Below are positions 1 through 5,809 of a DNA stretch of 11,323 nt, in pieces. Numbering within the stretch: the first letter of the stretch is position 1; each line of letters begins with the position of its first letter. Origin of the DNA: Caryophanales bacterium UBA3210. GTDB taxonomy: Bacteria > Bacillota_I > Bacilli_A > RFN20 > CAG-449. The notes under the pieces were generated by a model. It was not told the origin of the DNA and searched no databases. It was given only the letters and a program-made list of their open reading frames with translations. The translations under genes and the position numbers were made by a program. Location of the stretch: the NCBI GenBank assembly GCA_002363635.1, contig DEWM01000058.1, positions 1 to 11,323 of the forward strand, read 5' to 3'.

Positions 1-324
1 CAGGGTGCTAGAGACATGATGAAATTTTTTAAAAAAATTCATGAAAATGGAACTACTATCATCATGGTTACTCACGATATGGATAACGTTATTAGATACG
101 CCACTGATGTAGTTGTTTTATCTAAGGGTAAGGTTATTAAAGAATGCAAACCTTTTGAACTATTCTTAGAAAAAGATTCTTTTGCAGCGTTATCTATTGA
201 AGAACCTTTAGTTATTACTTTTGCAAAAGAATTAAATGCAAGAGGATATCATATTGATTTAAGAAATGTTAAAGATATTGATACTTTAGCAGACCAAATT
301 GCAGGAGGTAGAAAACATGAGTAG
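1..324 (+). CDS. ecfA2: Energy-coupling factor (ECF) transporter ATPase, C-terminal part (5' end outside window)
   Basis: This is the C-terminal 107 residues of an ABC ATPase; the open frame runs in from the left edge, so the ATG at 16 is internal. The visible part starts just after the expected D-loop and carries the strand and H-loop of an ABC domain (TIIMVTHDMD, switch histidine at about residue 25 of the fragment), followed by the short C-terminal extension typical of EcfA proteins. Walker A, Walker B and signature motifs lie upstream and cannot be checked. The subunit hydrolyses ATP to drive vitamin or metal uptake through the membrane partner EcfT and substrate-binding S components. It overlaps ecfT by 8 nt, which implies translational coupling. 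In Firmicutes the usual order is ecfA1-ecfA2-ecfT-truA, so the gene next to ecfT is normally ecfA2; that paralogue assignment rests on context. Confidence 0.9.
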   Translation, partial: QGARDMMKFFKKIHENGTTIIMVTHDMDNVIRYATDVVVLSKGKVIKECKPFELFLEKDSFAALSIEEPLVITFAKELNARGYHIDLRNVKDIDTLADQIAGGRKHE

Positions 325-1195
325 TTCTATTTCCATCGGTCGTTACGTACCATATAATTCTTTAATTCATAAACTTGATCCTAGATTAAAATTCTTAAGC
401 ATGATTTTACTTATGGTTTCAGTTTTCTTAAGAGTGGAAACTTCAAATCCTGTCCATAACGTAATTATGAATTTCTCTATCTACGGAGTAATTGTTTTAT
501 TTGTTTTAGTTTTAATGTTAATAGGACATATAAAACTTGGTTCATTATTTAAACAATTAAAAGCAATGTGGGTTATGGTTTTATTCTTATTAATTGTTAA
601 TATTATTGTTCCTGGAGAAGATACTTTAGGTTACTTTAGTATTGGCTCTTGGAACATTCAATATATGTCTTTAGTTAATACTGGATATATTGCAGTTAGA
701 TTAATTATTATGGTTGCTTTATCTTTAGTTTTAACTTCTACAACTACTCCTTTAGAATTAACTGGAGCGTTAGAATGGTACATGACTCCGTTTAAATATA
801 TTAAATTCCCAGTTCATGAAATCGCGATGACTATTTCTTTAGCATTAAGATTTATTCCTACTTTATTAGATGAAACTTATAGAATTATGAAGGCTCAATC
901 ATCTAGAGGTGTCGATTTTGAAAATGGTAAATTTAAAGAAAAAATTAGAGCGATTATTTCTTTAATTATTCCTTTATTTATTTCTGCTTTCCAAAGATCT
1001 GATGACCTTGCTAATGCAATGGAGGCAAGAGGCTATGATCCACGTGCGAAGAGAACTAGATATAGAGTTAATAAATGGCATATAAGAGATTCTATCTCTT
1101 TCTTAGTTATTGCTTCTTTATTTACTGGATTAATTTTAATGATGGTATATCACGTTGATTTGGTTGTTATTATACCTACTTGGTTTGGAGCGTAA
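317..1195 (+). CDS. ecfT: Energy-coupling factor transporter transmembrane protein EcfT
   Basis: This 292-residue membrane protein is the scaffold linking the EcfA ATPases to exchangeable S components. The N-terminal LDPRLK motif (residues 20-25) precedes hydrophobic segments at about 26-40, 53-70, 84-98 and 122-141, with a further one near the C-terminus (about 262-288). The long cytoplasmic coupling region carries the two family signatures at the ends of the coupling helices: SRG (196-198, a common variant of the first ARG motif) and ARG (237-239, in MEARGYDP). The start is the ATG at 317, not the TTG 18 nt upstream, because AGGAGG at 303-308 lies 8 nt before it. The gene starts inside the ATPase gene and ends 2 nt before truA, so one transcript is likely. 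The substrate cannot be told, since no S component is present. Confidence 0.96.
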   Translation: MSSSISIGRYVPYNSLIHKLDPRLKFLSMILLMVSVFLRVETSNPVHNVIMNFSIYGVIVLFVLVLMLIGHIKLGSLFKQLKAMWVMVLFLLIVNIIVPGEDTLGYFSIGSWNIQYMSLVNTGYIAVRLIIMVALSLVLTSTTTPLELTGALEWYMTPFKYIKFPVHEIAMTISLALRFIPTLLDETYRIMKAQSSRGVDFENGKFKEKIRAIISLIIPLFISAFQRSDDLANAMEARGYDPRAKRTRYRVNKWHIRDSISFLVIASLFTGLILMMVYHVDLVVIIPTWFGA

Positions 1196-1197
1196 TT

Positions 1198-1944
1198 ATG
1201 AGAGTTAAAGGTATTGTTAGTTATAAAGGTACTAGATATTACGGTTACCAAGTTCAACCTCACGACTTTGAAATTTCTATTCAACAAGAAATTGAAAAAG
1301 CTTTATCTACTATCTTTAATCAAACTATGAAGATTACTTCTGCAGGTAGAACTGATAAAGGCGTTCACGCGGAAGGTCAATGCTTTCATTTTGATTGTAG
1401 TGATGATACTGATGTTAGCAAAGTAAGATATTCTTTAAATAGACTTCTTCCAAGTGATATTTATATTCGTTCACTTGATAAAGTAAGCGATGATTTCCAT
1501 TCAAGATTTTCTGCTGTAAGTAAAACTTATAGATATAAAATAAATATTGGAGAATATAATCCTTTAATTGATGATATTGTCTATTCTTATAAATTTAAGA
1601 AATTAGATGTTAAGAAGATGGAAGAAGCTTCTAAAATTTTTATTGGAGAACATAATTTTATGAATTATTGTTCTAATGATGAAGATTTTGTTAGAACTAT
1701 TGAAAGTATTAAGTTTAGTCAAGATGATGATATCGTTATTATCGATATTAAAGGTAATGGCTTCCGTCGTTATATGGTTAGAATGATAGTCGGTACATTA
1801 ATTGAAATTGGACAAGATAGATATAGTGTTGAAGAGGCTAAGAGCTTACTTGATACCGATAAATTTAATCGAACAAGATTTAAAGCTCCTGCTCAAGGAT
1901 TATATTTATATAAAATAGATTATGGAGGTAATGATCATGATTAA
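1198..1944 (+). CDS. truA: tRNA pseudouridine(38-40) synthase TruA
   Basis: The 248-residue product isomerises uridines 38, 39 and 40 in the anticodon arm of many tRNAs to pseudouridine. The catalytic motif SAGRTDKGVHA (residues 48-58) holds the nucleophilic aspartate D53. Other family blocks are the YKGTRYYGYQ start (9-18), SKTYRYKI in the centre and NGFRRYMVRMIVG near the C-terminus. Length is normal. The ATG at 1198 gives the canonical N-terminus and has GGAG at 1187-1190; an in-frame ATG at 1180 would add six atypical residues and lies upstream of that site. It follows ecfT by 2 nt and overlaps the next gene by 8 nt. truA after ecfT is a conserved Firmicutes arrangement, usually continuing into rplM-rpsI; here three other genes intervene. 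Confidence 0.97.
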   Translation: MRVKGIVSYKGTRYYGYQVQPHDFEISIQQEIEKALSTIFNQTMKITSAGRTDKGVHAEGQCFHFDCSDDTDVSKVRYSLNRLLPSDIYIRSLDKVSDDFHSRFSAVSKTYRYKINIGEYNPLIDDIVYSYKFKKLDVKKMEEASKIFIGEHNFMNYCSNDEDFVRTIESIKFSQDDDIVIIDIKGNGFRRYMVRMIVGTLIEIGQDRYSVEEAKSLLDTDKFNRTRFKAPAQGLYLYKIDYGGNDHD

Positions 1945-2758
1945 ACAAAATTATCATACTCATACATCTAGATGTGGACACGCGATTGGTAAAGATGAAG
2001 AATATGTTCAAGAAGCTATTTCTTTTGGCTTAAATGAACTTGGATTCTCTGATCATATTATGTTACCAGATCATCCTCAACCAGGTATTAGAGGAGATTA
2101 TGCTTTATTACCTGATTACATTTCTTCAATTGAATCTTTAAGAGAGAAATATAAGGAGAGAATAAAAATCTATTTAGGTTTTGAAGCAGAGGCTCTACCT
2201 TACTATTTCCCATATTATCAAAGATTACTTGATGAAGGTCACATTCAATATTTAATCTGTGGAAATCATTGTGAAATTGATAAAGATAATAATCTTAAAT
2301 GGTATTTTTCTAAATTCACAACTGCAGATGATATTAAAAGATATACTAAGTCTTTAGTTAAAGGTATTAAAACAGGATTATTTGCAATCGTTGCTCATCC
2401 TGATTATTACATGGGTTCTTATACTAAATGGGACCAAACTTGTATAGACTGTGCAAAGCAAATTATCCGCGCTGCAAAGAAGTACAATGTTCACTTGGAA
2501 TTTAATTTCGGTGCAATTAGAGGTAATAAAAAAATTATTGGTGACGAACTCAGATATGGTTATCCAGTTAAACAATTCTGGGAACTTGCTAAAAAGATGA
2601 AAGCTAAGATTTGCATCGGTATTGATGCTCATTCTCCACTTGATATTAGCAATGACGCTAATGACAATGGATATAAAATGGCACTTGATTTAGGCTTGAA
2701 ACTTGACCAAAAGGTCAATGTTGTATGGAATAAAGAGAAAAAATGCTATGAAAAGTAG
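1937..2758 (+). CDS. PHP-domain phosphoesterase, histidinol-phosphatase-like
   Basis: The 273-residue product belongs to the PHP superfamily and most resembles the HisK/HisJ type of histidinol phosphatase. The trinuclear-metal ligand set is complete: H7 and H9 (NYHTHT), H15, D39-H40 (GFSDH), E83 (GFEAE), H111 (CGNHCE), H154 (VAHPDYY) and D230/H232 (IGIDAHSP). An active metal-dependent phosphatase is therefore expected, probably cytosolic since no signal peptide is seen. No other histidine-biosynthesis gene is in the window, so the substrate could be another small phosphomonoester. Of three in-frame ATGs (1922, 1931, 1937) the last is chosen because GGAGG at 1924-1928 lies 8 nt before it. It overlaps truA by 8 nt, the same overlap length as between the ATPase gene and ecfT. 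No hairpin terminator is evident downstream. Confidence 0.88.
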   Translation: MIKQNYHTHTSRCGHAIGKDEEYVQEAISFGLNELGFSDHIMLPDHPQPGIRGDYALLPDYISSIESLREKYKERIKIYLGFEAEALPYYFPYYQRLLDEGHIQYLICGNHCEIDKDNNLKWYFSKFTTADDIKRYTKSLVKGIKTGLFAIVAHPDYYMGSYTKWDQTCIDCAKQIIRAAKKYNVHLEFNFGAIRGNKKIIGDELRYGYPVKQFWELAKKMKAKICIGIDAHSPLDISNDANDNGYKMALDLGLKLDQKVNVVWNKEKKCYEK

Positions 2759-2784
2759 TATTTTGATATAAATATATAAAAAGT

Positions 2785-2815
2785 TTGTTTAATTTCACTC
2801 TTAGTGTGATAAAAT
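2785..2815 (+). promoter_or_regulatory. Candidate promoter for yebC with extended -10
   Basis: A -10 hexamer TAAAAT (2810-2815) carries an upstream TGN (TG at 2807-2808), which makes an extended -10. TTGTTT at 2785-2790 could be the -35, with a long 19-nt spacer. An imperfect dyad (2795-2809, arms TCAC and GTGA) sits in the spacer. The strong ribosome site AAGGAGA is at 2832-2838. The 88-nt gap to the previous gene suits a separate transcription start. Confidence 0.5.
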
Positions 2816-2846
2816 AAATAAGTCAAAAAATAAGGAGATTATTAAC

Positions 2847-3566
2847 ATGGGAAGAGCGCATGAAGTCAGAGCAAAAGCAATGGCAGCAACAGCAGCAGCA
2901 AGAAGCGCATTATTTATGAGAGCTTCAAAAGAAATCTATATGGCAGCTAAGTCAGGTACTCCTGATCCACAAGAAAACTTAGCATTAAGAAGTGCTATTG
3001 ATAAATGGAAAGGTCAGAACGTTACTAAAGACGTTATTGATAGAGCTATCCAAAAAGCAAAAGGTGGAGCAGTTGAAGCTTATGAAGCTGGCCGTTATGA
3101 AGGTTTCGCTCAAGGTGGTGCAACTTTCGTTATTGATACATTAACAGACAATGTTAATAGAGCATTCGTTAACGTTAGAACAGCAGTCACAAAGAAAGGT
3201 GGACACTTAGGTACACCTGGTTCAGTTTCATTTGACTATGAAACAGTTGGTTTACTTGAATTCAAGGGAACAAATAGAGACGAAGTTGAAGAAAACTTAG
3301 TTATGGCAGATGTCGATGTTCAATCAGTTGAACAAGATGAAGATATCATTGTAGTAAAAACAGCTAGAGAAGCATTTGCAGCAGCAAAAACAGCTTTAGA
3401 AGAAATGGGTGTTACAGAATTTGAAACAGCAGAAATCACTTTAATCCCTAACGCAAAAGTTACATTATCAGGTGAAGATGCAGTAAAATTCAAAGCATTC
3501 CTTGAAGCTCTTGATGAAGTTGAAGATGTTCAAGCTGTTTACCACAACGCTGAATTCGTAGACTAA
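2847..3566 (+). CDS. yebC: YebC/PmpR (DUF28, TACO1) family protein
   Basis: The 239-residue product has the full length of the family. The N-terminal helical domain contains KEIYMAAKSGTPDP (28-41), NLALRSAID (44-52) and VIDRAIQKAKGG (63-74), and YEGFAQGGA begins the second domain near residue 84. The MGRAHEVR-like start matches the Bacillus YeeI branch better than the AGHSKW start of Escherichia coli YebC. Family members were long called transcriptional regulators; more recent work on bacterial YebC and mitochondrial TACO1 points to a ribosome-associated factor that relieves stalling at proline-rich stretches. Which role applies here cannot be read from sequence. It has AAGGAGA 8 nt before the ATG, its own candidate promoter and a terminator, so it is probably monocistronic. 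Its Thr codons are mostly ACA, as in rplM and rpsI, which suggests high expression. Confidence 0.95.
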   Translation: MGRAHEVRAKAMAATAAARSALFMRASKEIYMAAKSGTPDPQENLALRSAIDKWKGQNVTKDVIDRAIQKAKGGAVEAYEAGRYEGFAQGGATFVIDTLTDNVNRAFVNVRTAVTKKGGHLGTPGSVSFDYETVGLLEFKGTNRDEVEENLVMADVDVQSVEQDEDIIVVKTAREAFAAAKTALEEMGVTEFETAEITLIPNAKVTLSGEDAVKFKAFLEALDEVEDVQAVYHNAEFVD

Positions 3567-3582
3567 TTAGAATTAAAGAATT

Positions 3583-3607
3583 AAGGATGGGGAAACCCAT
3601 CCTTTTT
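3583..3607 (+). terminator. Intrinsic terminator after yebC
   Basis: A perfect 9-bp stem, AAGGATGGG (3583-3591) with CCCATCCTT (3596-3604), closes a GAAA loop. The stem runs into a five-T tract at 3603-3607. It sits 16 nt after the yebC stop codon. Confidence 0.92.
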
Positions 3608-3668
3608 CATAAGAAAATGAATTATAAAAATAATGGAATTATTATTTTATATGTAGTATTTTAATAGT

Positions 3669-4358
3669 ATGAGTTACAAAGAAATTGAAAAAGAATTACC
3701 AAATGAATATTTAAGAATTGTTTTAGAAGTAGTAGGCTTTGTTAGACAAGAAGGTTTAAATAAATATAGCTTTAAGAAGATTAGAGACGCTGTTTATGTA
3801 GAAGCAAAATCTTATTTAGATAAGAAGACTCCTGCTAATGATGAACTAAGAAAACAGCTATCTCAATTTGCTGCAAAAAAGGTTGGAAAAGGGTTAAAAA
3901 AGAGCTGGATTGAAGCTTTTTCTAGCATCGTTTTTATCGTCGGAATTATTTTAGGAATTGGTCTACCAATTTTTTATGGTGTTTCATTCGTTAATACTGA
4001 AGAAATGGATGCTTATTCAAAAGGTATCTACACATATATGAATTACAATCGTTTATTTATAACTTCAATTTATCTTGCAGTAGGTATGTTTTTATCTAGT
4101 GTGATTACAAAAGGTGATCCTAAGAAGAAAACTAGAATTATTATTACAGTCGGTGTAGTTGCAGTCGCTATTGTGGGAATAGCATTTGTTCTATCAAAAC
4201 TATTTGAAGGTCAATATATTAGAATTAATTTTCCTTTATGGGAGTCAATATTCATTATTCTTTCTGCAGTTAGTTATGTTTTAGAAGATTTTGTTGCTAG
4301 TAAAACATTTAAAAAGTTCGAAGAAGAAAGAAATGTAACTATTGCTAAAAAAGATTAG
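3669..4358 (+). CDS. Membrane protein of unknown function, four predicted helices
   Basis: I do not recognise this 229-residue protein. Residues 1-80 are hydrophilic and charged, probably a cytosolic helical domain. Four hydrophobic segments follow at about 81-108, 129-147, 156-178 and 188-206, then a charged tail (FKKFEEERN...AKKD). There is no signal peptide and no enzyme motif. An even number of helices would place both ends inside. The start is the first ATG after an in-frame TAG at 3654; no purine-rich ribosome site precedes it (the bases before it are TTTTAATAGT) and no other Met codon occurs before residue 113. The stretch is coding by length, by TTA/AGA/GAA codon use like its neighbours, and by being flanked on both sides by terminators. 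It is transcribed alone. Membrane location is well supported; function is not. Confidence 0.8.
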   Translation: MSYKEIEKELPNEYLRIVLEVVGFVRQEGLNKYSFKKIRDAVYVEAKSYLDKKTPANDELRKQLSQFAAKKVGKGLKKSWIEAFSSIVFIVGIILGIGLPIFYGVSFVNTEEMDAYSKGIYTYMNYNRLFITSIYLAVGMFLSSVITKGDPKKKTRIIITVGVVAVAIVGIAFVLSKLFEGQYIRINFPLWESIFIILSAVSYVLEDFVASKTFKKFEEERNVTIAKKD

Positions 4359-4367
4359 TCATTTTTA

Positions 4368-4403
4368 AGTGTAATCGTTAAATAATGATTGCACTATTTT
4401 TTT
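4368..4403 (+). terminator. Intrinsic terminator after the membrane-protein gene
   Basis: A 12-bp stem pairs 4368-4379 with 4384-4395 (two G-U pairs) around a four-base loop, followed by seven Ts at 4397-4403. It begins 9 nt after the stop codon at 4358 and separates this gene from rplM. Confidence 0.92.
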
Positions 4404-4417
4404 ATTTGTAATATTAT
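4389..4417 (+). promoter_or_regulatory. Candidate promoter for rplM-rpsI
   Basis: TTGCAC (4389-4394) and TATTAT (4412-4417) are spaced by 17 nt. The -35 would lie in the descending arm of the preceding terminator. Transcription would begin near 4424, just ahead of the folded leader. The -35 matches the consensus only in its first half, so this is tentative. Confidence 0.4.
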
Positions 4418-4422
4418 TACAA

Positions 4423-4479
4423 GTGGCTTTAGAGAAATCTAAACTATTTTAAGTCCCCGGTAAGGAAAGAAGATAGGAG
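4423..4479 (+). promoter_or_regulatory. Structured 5' leader of rplM, probable L13 autoregulatory leader
   Basis: Two abutting hairpins fill the leader. The first is a perfect 6-bp stem, TTTAGA (4428-4433) with TCTAAA (4438-4443), closed by a GAAA tetraloop. The second pairs CTATTTT (4444-4450) with AAGATAG (4470-4476), has a symmetric AAG/AAG internal loop, then TCC (4454-4456) with GGA (4464-4466) closing a CCGGTAA loop. The ribosome site AGGAG (4475-4479) begins inside the last stem, so folding would partly hide it. Firmicutes rplM mRNAs are known to carry an L13 leader thought to mediate feedback by the ribosomal protein. Position and architecture fit, but I have not matched it to the family model. 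Confidence 0.6.
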
Positions 4480-4487
4480 AAAAAATT

Positions 4488-4928
4488 ATGCAAAGACAAA
4501 CAACAATTGCAAAAGCCAATGAAATCGAACGTAAATGGTACGTTATCGATGCAACAGATTTACCTTTAGGTAGATTAGCATCAACAGTCGCAAAGTATTT
4601 AACAGGTAAGAATAAAGCAATTTATACACCTAACGTTGATTGTGGCGACTACATCATCATTGTTAATGCTGACAAAGTAGCATTATCAGGAGACAAAGAA
4701 AATAAGAAGAATTATTACAATGTCTCACAATACCTCGGTGGTTTAAGAACAAGATCATCAGGTGAAATGTTAAGATCATACCCAGAAGAAATGATCGAAA
4801 GAGCAGTTTGGGGTATGCTTCCAAAGGGAAGACTTGGCAGACAGATCTATAAGAAATTATTCGTCTATGCTGGCCCAGATCACTTACAAGAAGCACAAAA
4901 GCCAGAACAGCTTACAATTAAGTTCTAG
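4488..4928 (+). CDS. rplM: 50S ribosomal protein L13
   Basis: The 146-residue product is L13, an early-assembly protein of the large subunit. Conserved blocks are KWYVIDATDLPLGRLAS (residues 16-32), YTPNVDCGDYIIIVNADKV, GDKENKKNYY and the signature region AVWGMLPKGRLGRQ with LFVYAGPDH near the C-terminus. The first 15 residues are a little extended compared with many homologues, but the ATG at 4488 is the one preceded by AGGAG at 4475-4479. rpsI follows after 13 nt with its own AGGAGG, the universal L13-S9 pair. All eight threonines are ACA by hand count, unlike the neighbouring transporter genes. Expression is probably controlled through the folded leader upstream. Confidence 0.98.
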   Translation: MQRQTTIAKANEIERKWYVIDATDLPLGRLASTVAKYLTGKNKAIYTPNVDCGDYIIIVNADKVALSGDKENKKNYYNVSQYLGGLRTRSSGEMLRSYPEEMIERAVWGMLPKGRLGRQIYKKLFVYAGPDHLQEAQKPEQLTIKF

Positions 4929-4941
4929 GAGGTAATTGGAC

Positions 4942-5346
4942 ATGGCAAAGAAAAATACAAATGTAGTTTACTATGGCACAGGCCGTAGAAAATCATCTGT
5001 TGCTAGAGTTTTCTTATCAAACGGAACTGGTAAGATCACAGTCAATGGTAGAGATGTTAACGAATACATGCCTTATGCAACATTAGTAATGGATTTAAAA
5101 CAACCATTAGAAATCACAGGCACAGCTGAAAAATTCGATATCAACGCAACAGTCGTTGGTGGCGGTTTCACAGGACAGTCAGGTGCATTAAGACTTGGTA
5201 TCACAAGAGCATTAATGGAAGTTAGTGCAGACTTCAGAGCTCCATTAAAGGCAGCTGGAATGGTCACAAGAGATCCAAGAGCTAAAGAACGTAAGAAATA
5301 CGGTCTCAAAGGCGCAAGAAGAGCACCACAATTCTCAAAACGTTAA
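4942..5346 (+). CDS. rpsI: 30S ribosomal protein S9
   Basis: The 134-residue product is S9, whose C-terminal tail reaches the P-site tRNA in the small subunit. [14 protein letters not shown] lies near the N-terminus, then [11 protein letters not shown], and the basic C-terminus [14 protein letters not shown] ends in the invariant Lys-Arg. The start is the ATG at 4942, with AGGAGG at 4927-4932 overlapping the rplM stop codon; the TTG two codons upstream would give non-family residues. It is the last gene of the rplM transcript, followed by a strong terminator. Ten of eleven threonines are ACA by hand count. Confidence 0.98.
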   Translation: MAKKNTNVVYYGTGRRKSSVARVFLSNGTGKITVNGRDVNEYMPYATLVMDLKQPLEITGTAEKFDINATVVGGGFTGQSGALRLGITRALMEVSADFRAPLKAAGMVTRDPRAKERKKYGLKGARRAPQFSKR

Positions 5347-5370
5347 TTCAGTTTTTCGTCAGAGATTACA

Positions 5371-5406
5371 AAGACTTTGGAATTTATTTTCCAGAGTCTT
5401 TTTTTT
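5371..5406 (+). terminator. Intrinsic terminator of the rplM-rpsI operon
   Basis: A 12-bp stem pairs AAGACTTTGGAA (5371-5382) with TTCCAGAGTCTT (5389-5400), with one G-U pair, around a TTTATT loop. Eight Ts follow at 5399-5406. Confidence 0.94.
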
Positions 5407-5414
5407 AAAACAAT

Positions 5415-5485
5415 GCAAAAAATAGGCGAAATTAGATTACATTAAGTTCTCTTAATATCGGTATATTTTGCTTCTAAAATCTAAT
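5415..5485. repeat. Cluster of inverted repeats in AT-rich spacer, function unknown
   Basis: Three inverted pairs lie between the rpsI terminator and the tRNA promoter. GCAAAA (5415-5420) matches TTTTGC (5466-5471). ATTAGATT (5431-5438) matches AATCTAAT (5478-5485). ATTAAG (5441-5446) matches CTTAAT (5451-5456) around TTCT. The first two pairs cross each other, so as RNA they could form a pseudoknot but not both as nested stems. No reading frame, promoter or terminator accounts for them. Chance is a real possibility given the A/T content. Confidence 0.4.
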
Positions 5486-5548
5486 AAAAAAATAATTTAA
5501 AAAAAATTAAAAAAAGTTATTGCATAAAGATAATAATTATTATATTAT
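5484..5548 (+). promoter_or_regulatory. tRNA promoter with A-tract UP element
   Basis: TTGCAT (5520-5525) and TATTAT (5543-5548) are separated by the optimal 17 nt, predicting a start near 5555, five bases before the tRNA. The 30 or so bases upstream of the -35 (5484-5516) are phased A and T runs with almost no G or C, as in UP elements that bind the alpha subunit C-terminal domain at stable-RNA promoters. Confidence 0.75.
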
Positions 5549-5559
5549 ATAAAAGCGTT

Positions 5560-5636
5560 GGGCCCGTAGCTCAGTTGGTTAGAGCGCGTCACTGATAATG
5601 ACGAGGTCGAAAGTTCAACTCTTTTCGGGCCCACCA
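5560..5636 (+). tRNA. tRNA-Ile (anticodon GAT)
   Basis: The cloverleaf is complete over 77 nt with encoded CCA. The acceptor stem GGGCCCG (5560-5566) pairs with CGGGCCC (5626-5632), discriminator A. The D-stem is GCTC/GAGC. The anticodon stem CGTCA/TGACG encloses CTGATAA, anticodon GAT at 5594-5596. The T-arm loop is TTCAACT. It reads ATT and ATC, and follows the strong promoter with a very short 5' leader. Confidence 0.97.
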
Positions 5637-5648
5637 TTTAAAAATATC

Positions 5649-5673
5649 AAGCATCAGTATTGATGCTTTTTTT
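5649..5673 (+). terminator. Intrinsic terminator between the two tRNA genes
   Basis: A perfect 8-bp stem, AAGCATCA (5649-5656) with TGATGCTT (5661-5668), has a GTAT loop and seven Ts at 5667-5673. It is 12 nt after the tRNA-Ile CCA, so tRNA-Ile is probably released alone. Confidence 0.9.
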
Positions 5674-5691
5674 GTACTTTTGGAGTACAAT
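5672..5691 (+). promoter_or_regulatory. Dyad and candidate -10 element before tRNA-Val
   Basis: A perfect 7-bp inverted repeat, TTGTACT (5672-5678) with AGTACAA (5684-5690), follows the terminator directly. TACAAT at 5686-5691 would serve as a -10 with a start near 5698, a few bases ahead of tRNA-Val. No good -35 is seen (TTGATG at 5660-5665 has a 20-nt spacer). Some separate start is expected because a terminator lies between the tRNAs. Confidence 0.35.
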
Positions 5692-5701
5692 TATTATTGT
5701 T

Positions 5702-5776
5702 GGATATTTAGCTCAGTGGGAGAGCGTTTCCTTCACACGGAAAAGGTCGTTGGTTCGATACCAACAATGTCCACCA
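5702..5776 (+). tRNA. tRNA-Val (anticodon CAC)
   Basis: The cloverleaf is complete over 75 nt with encoded CCA. The acceptor GGATATT pairs with AATGTCC (one G-U), discriminator A. The D-stem is GCTC/GAGC. The anticodon stem TTTCC/GGAAA encloses TTCACAC, anticodon CAC at 5734-5736. The T-arm is GTTGG-TTCGATA-CCAAC. CAC reads only GTG, an uncommon codon in a genome this AT-rich, so a TAC tRNA-Val is presumably encoded elsewhere. Confidence 0.95.
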
Positions 5777-5786
5777 TAAAAAAAAT

Positions 5787-5809
5787 AAGCTCACTTTGCG
5801 TGAGCTTTT
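5787..5809. terminator. Bidirectional terminator between tRNA-Val and the regulator gene
   Basis: An 8-bp stem, AAGCTCAC (5787-5794) with GTGAGCTT (5800-5807), encloses TTTGC. Read on +, it ends in TTTT with another T run at 5814-5818; read on -, the A-run at 5778-5785 becomes a U-tail. It serves converging transcripts and overlaps the last bases of the regulator gene. Confidence 0.85.

Noticed and set aside
2378..2632. Minus-strand open frame of 84 codons inside the PHP phosphatase gene
   Set aside because: It lies wholly inside a gene with complete catalytic motifs, resembles no family and has no ribosome site.
4663..4896. Minus-strand open frame inside rplM
   Set aside because: It is a shadow of a highly conserved ribosomal protein gene, with no initiation signal.
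5073..5309. Minus-strand open frame inside rpsI
   Set aside because: It is a shadow of rpsI; the predicted product has no recognisable features.
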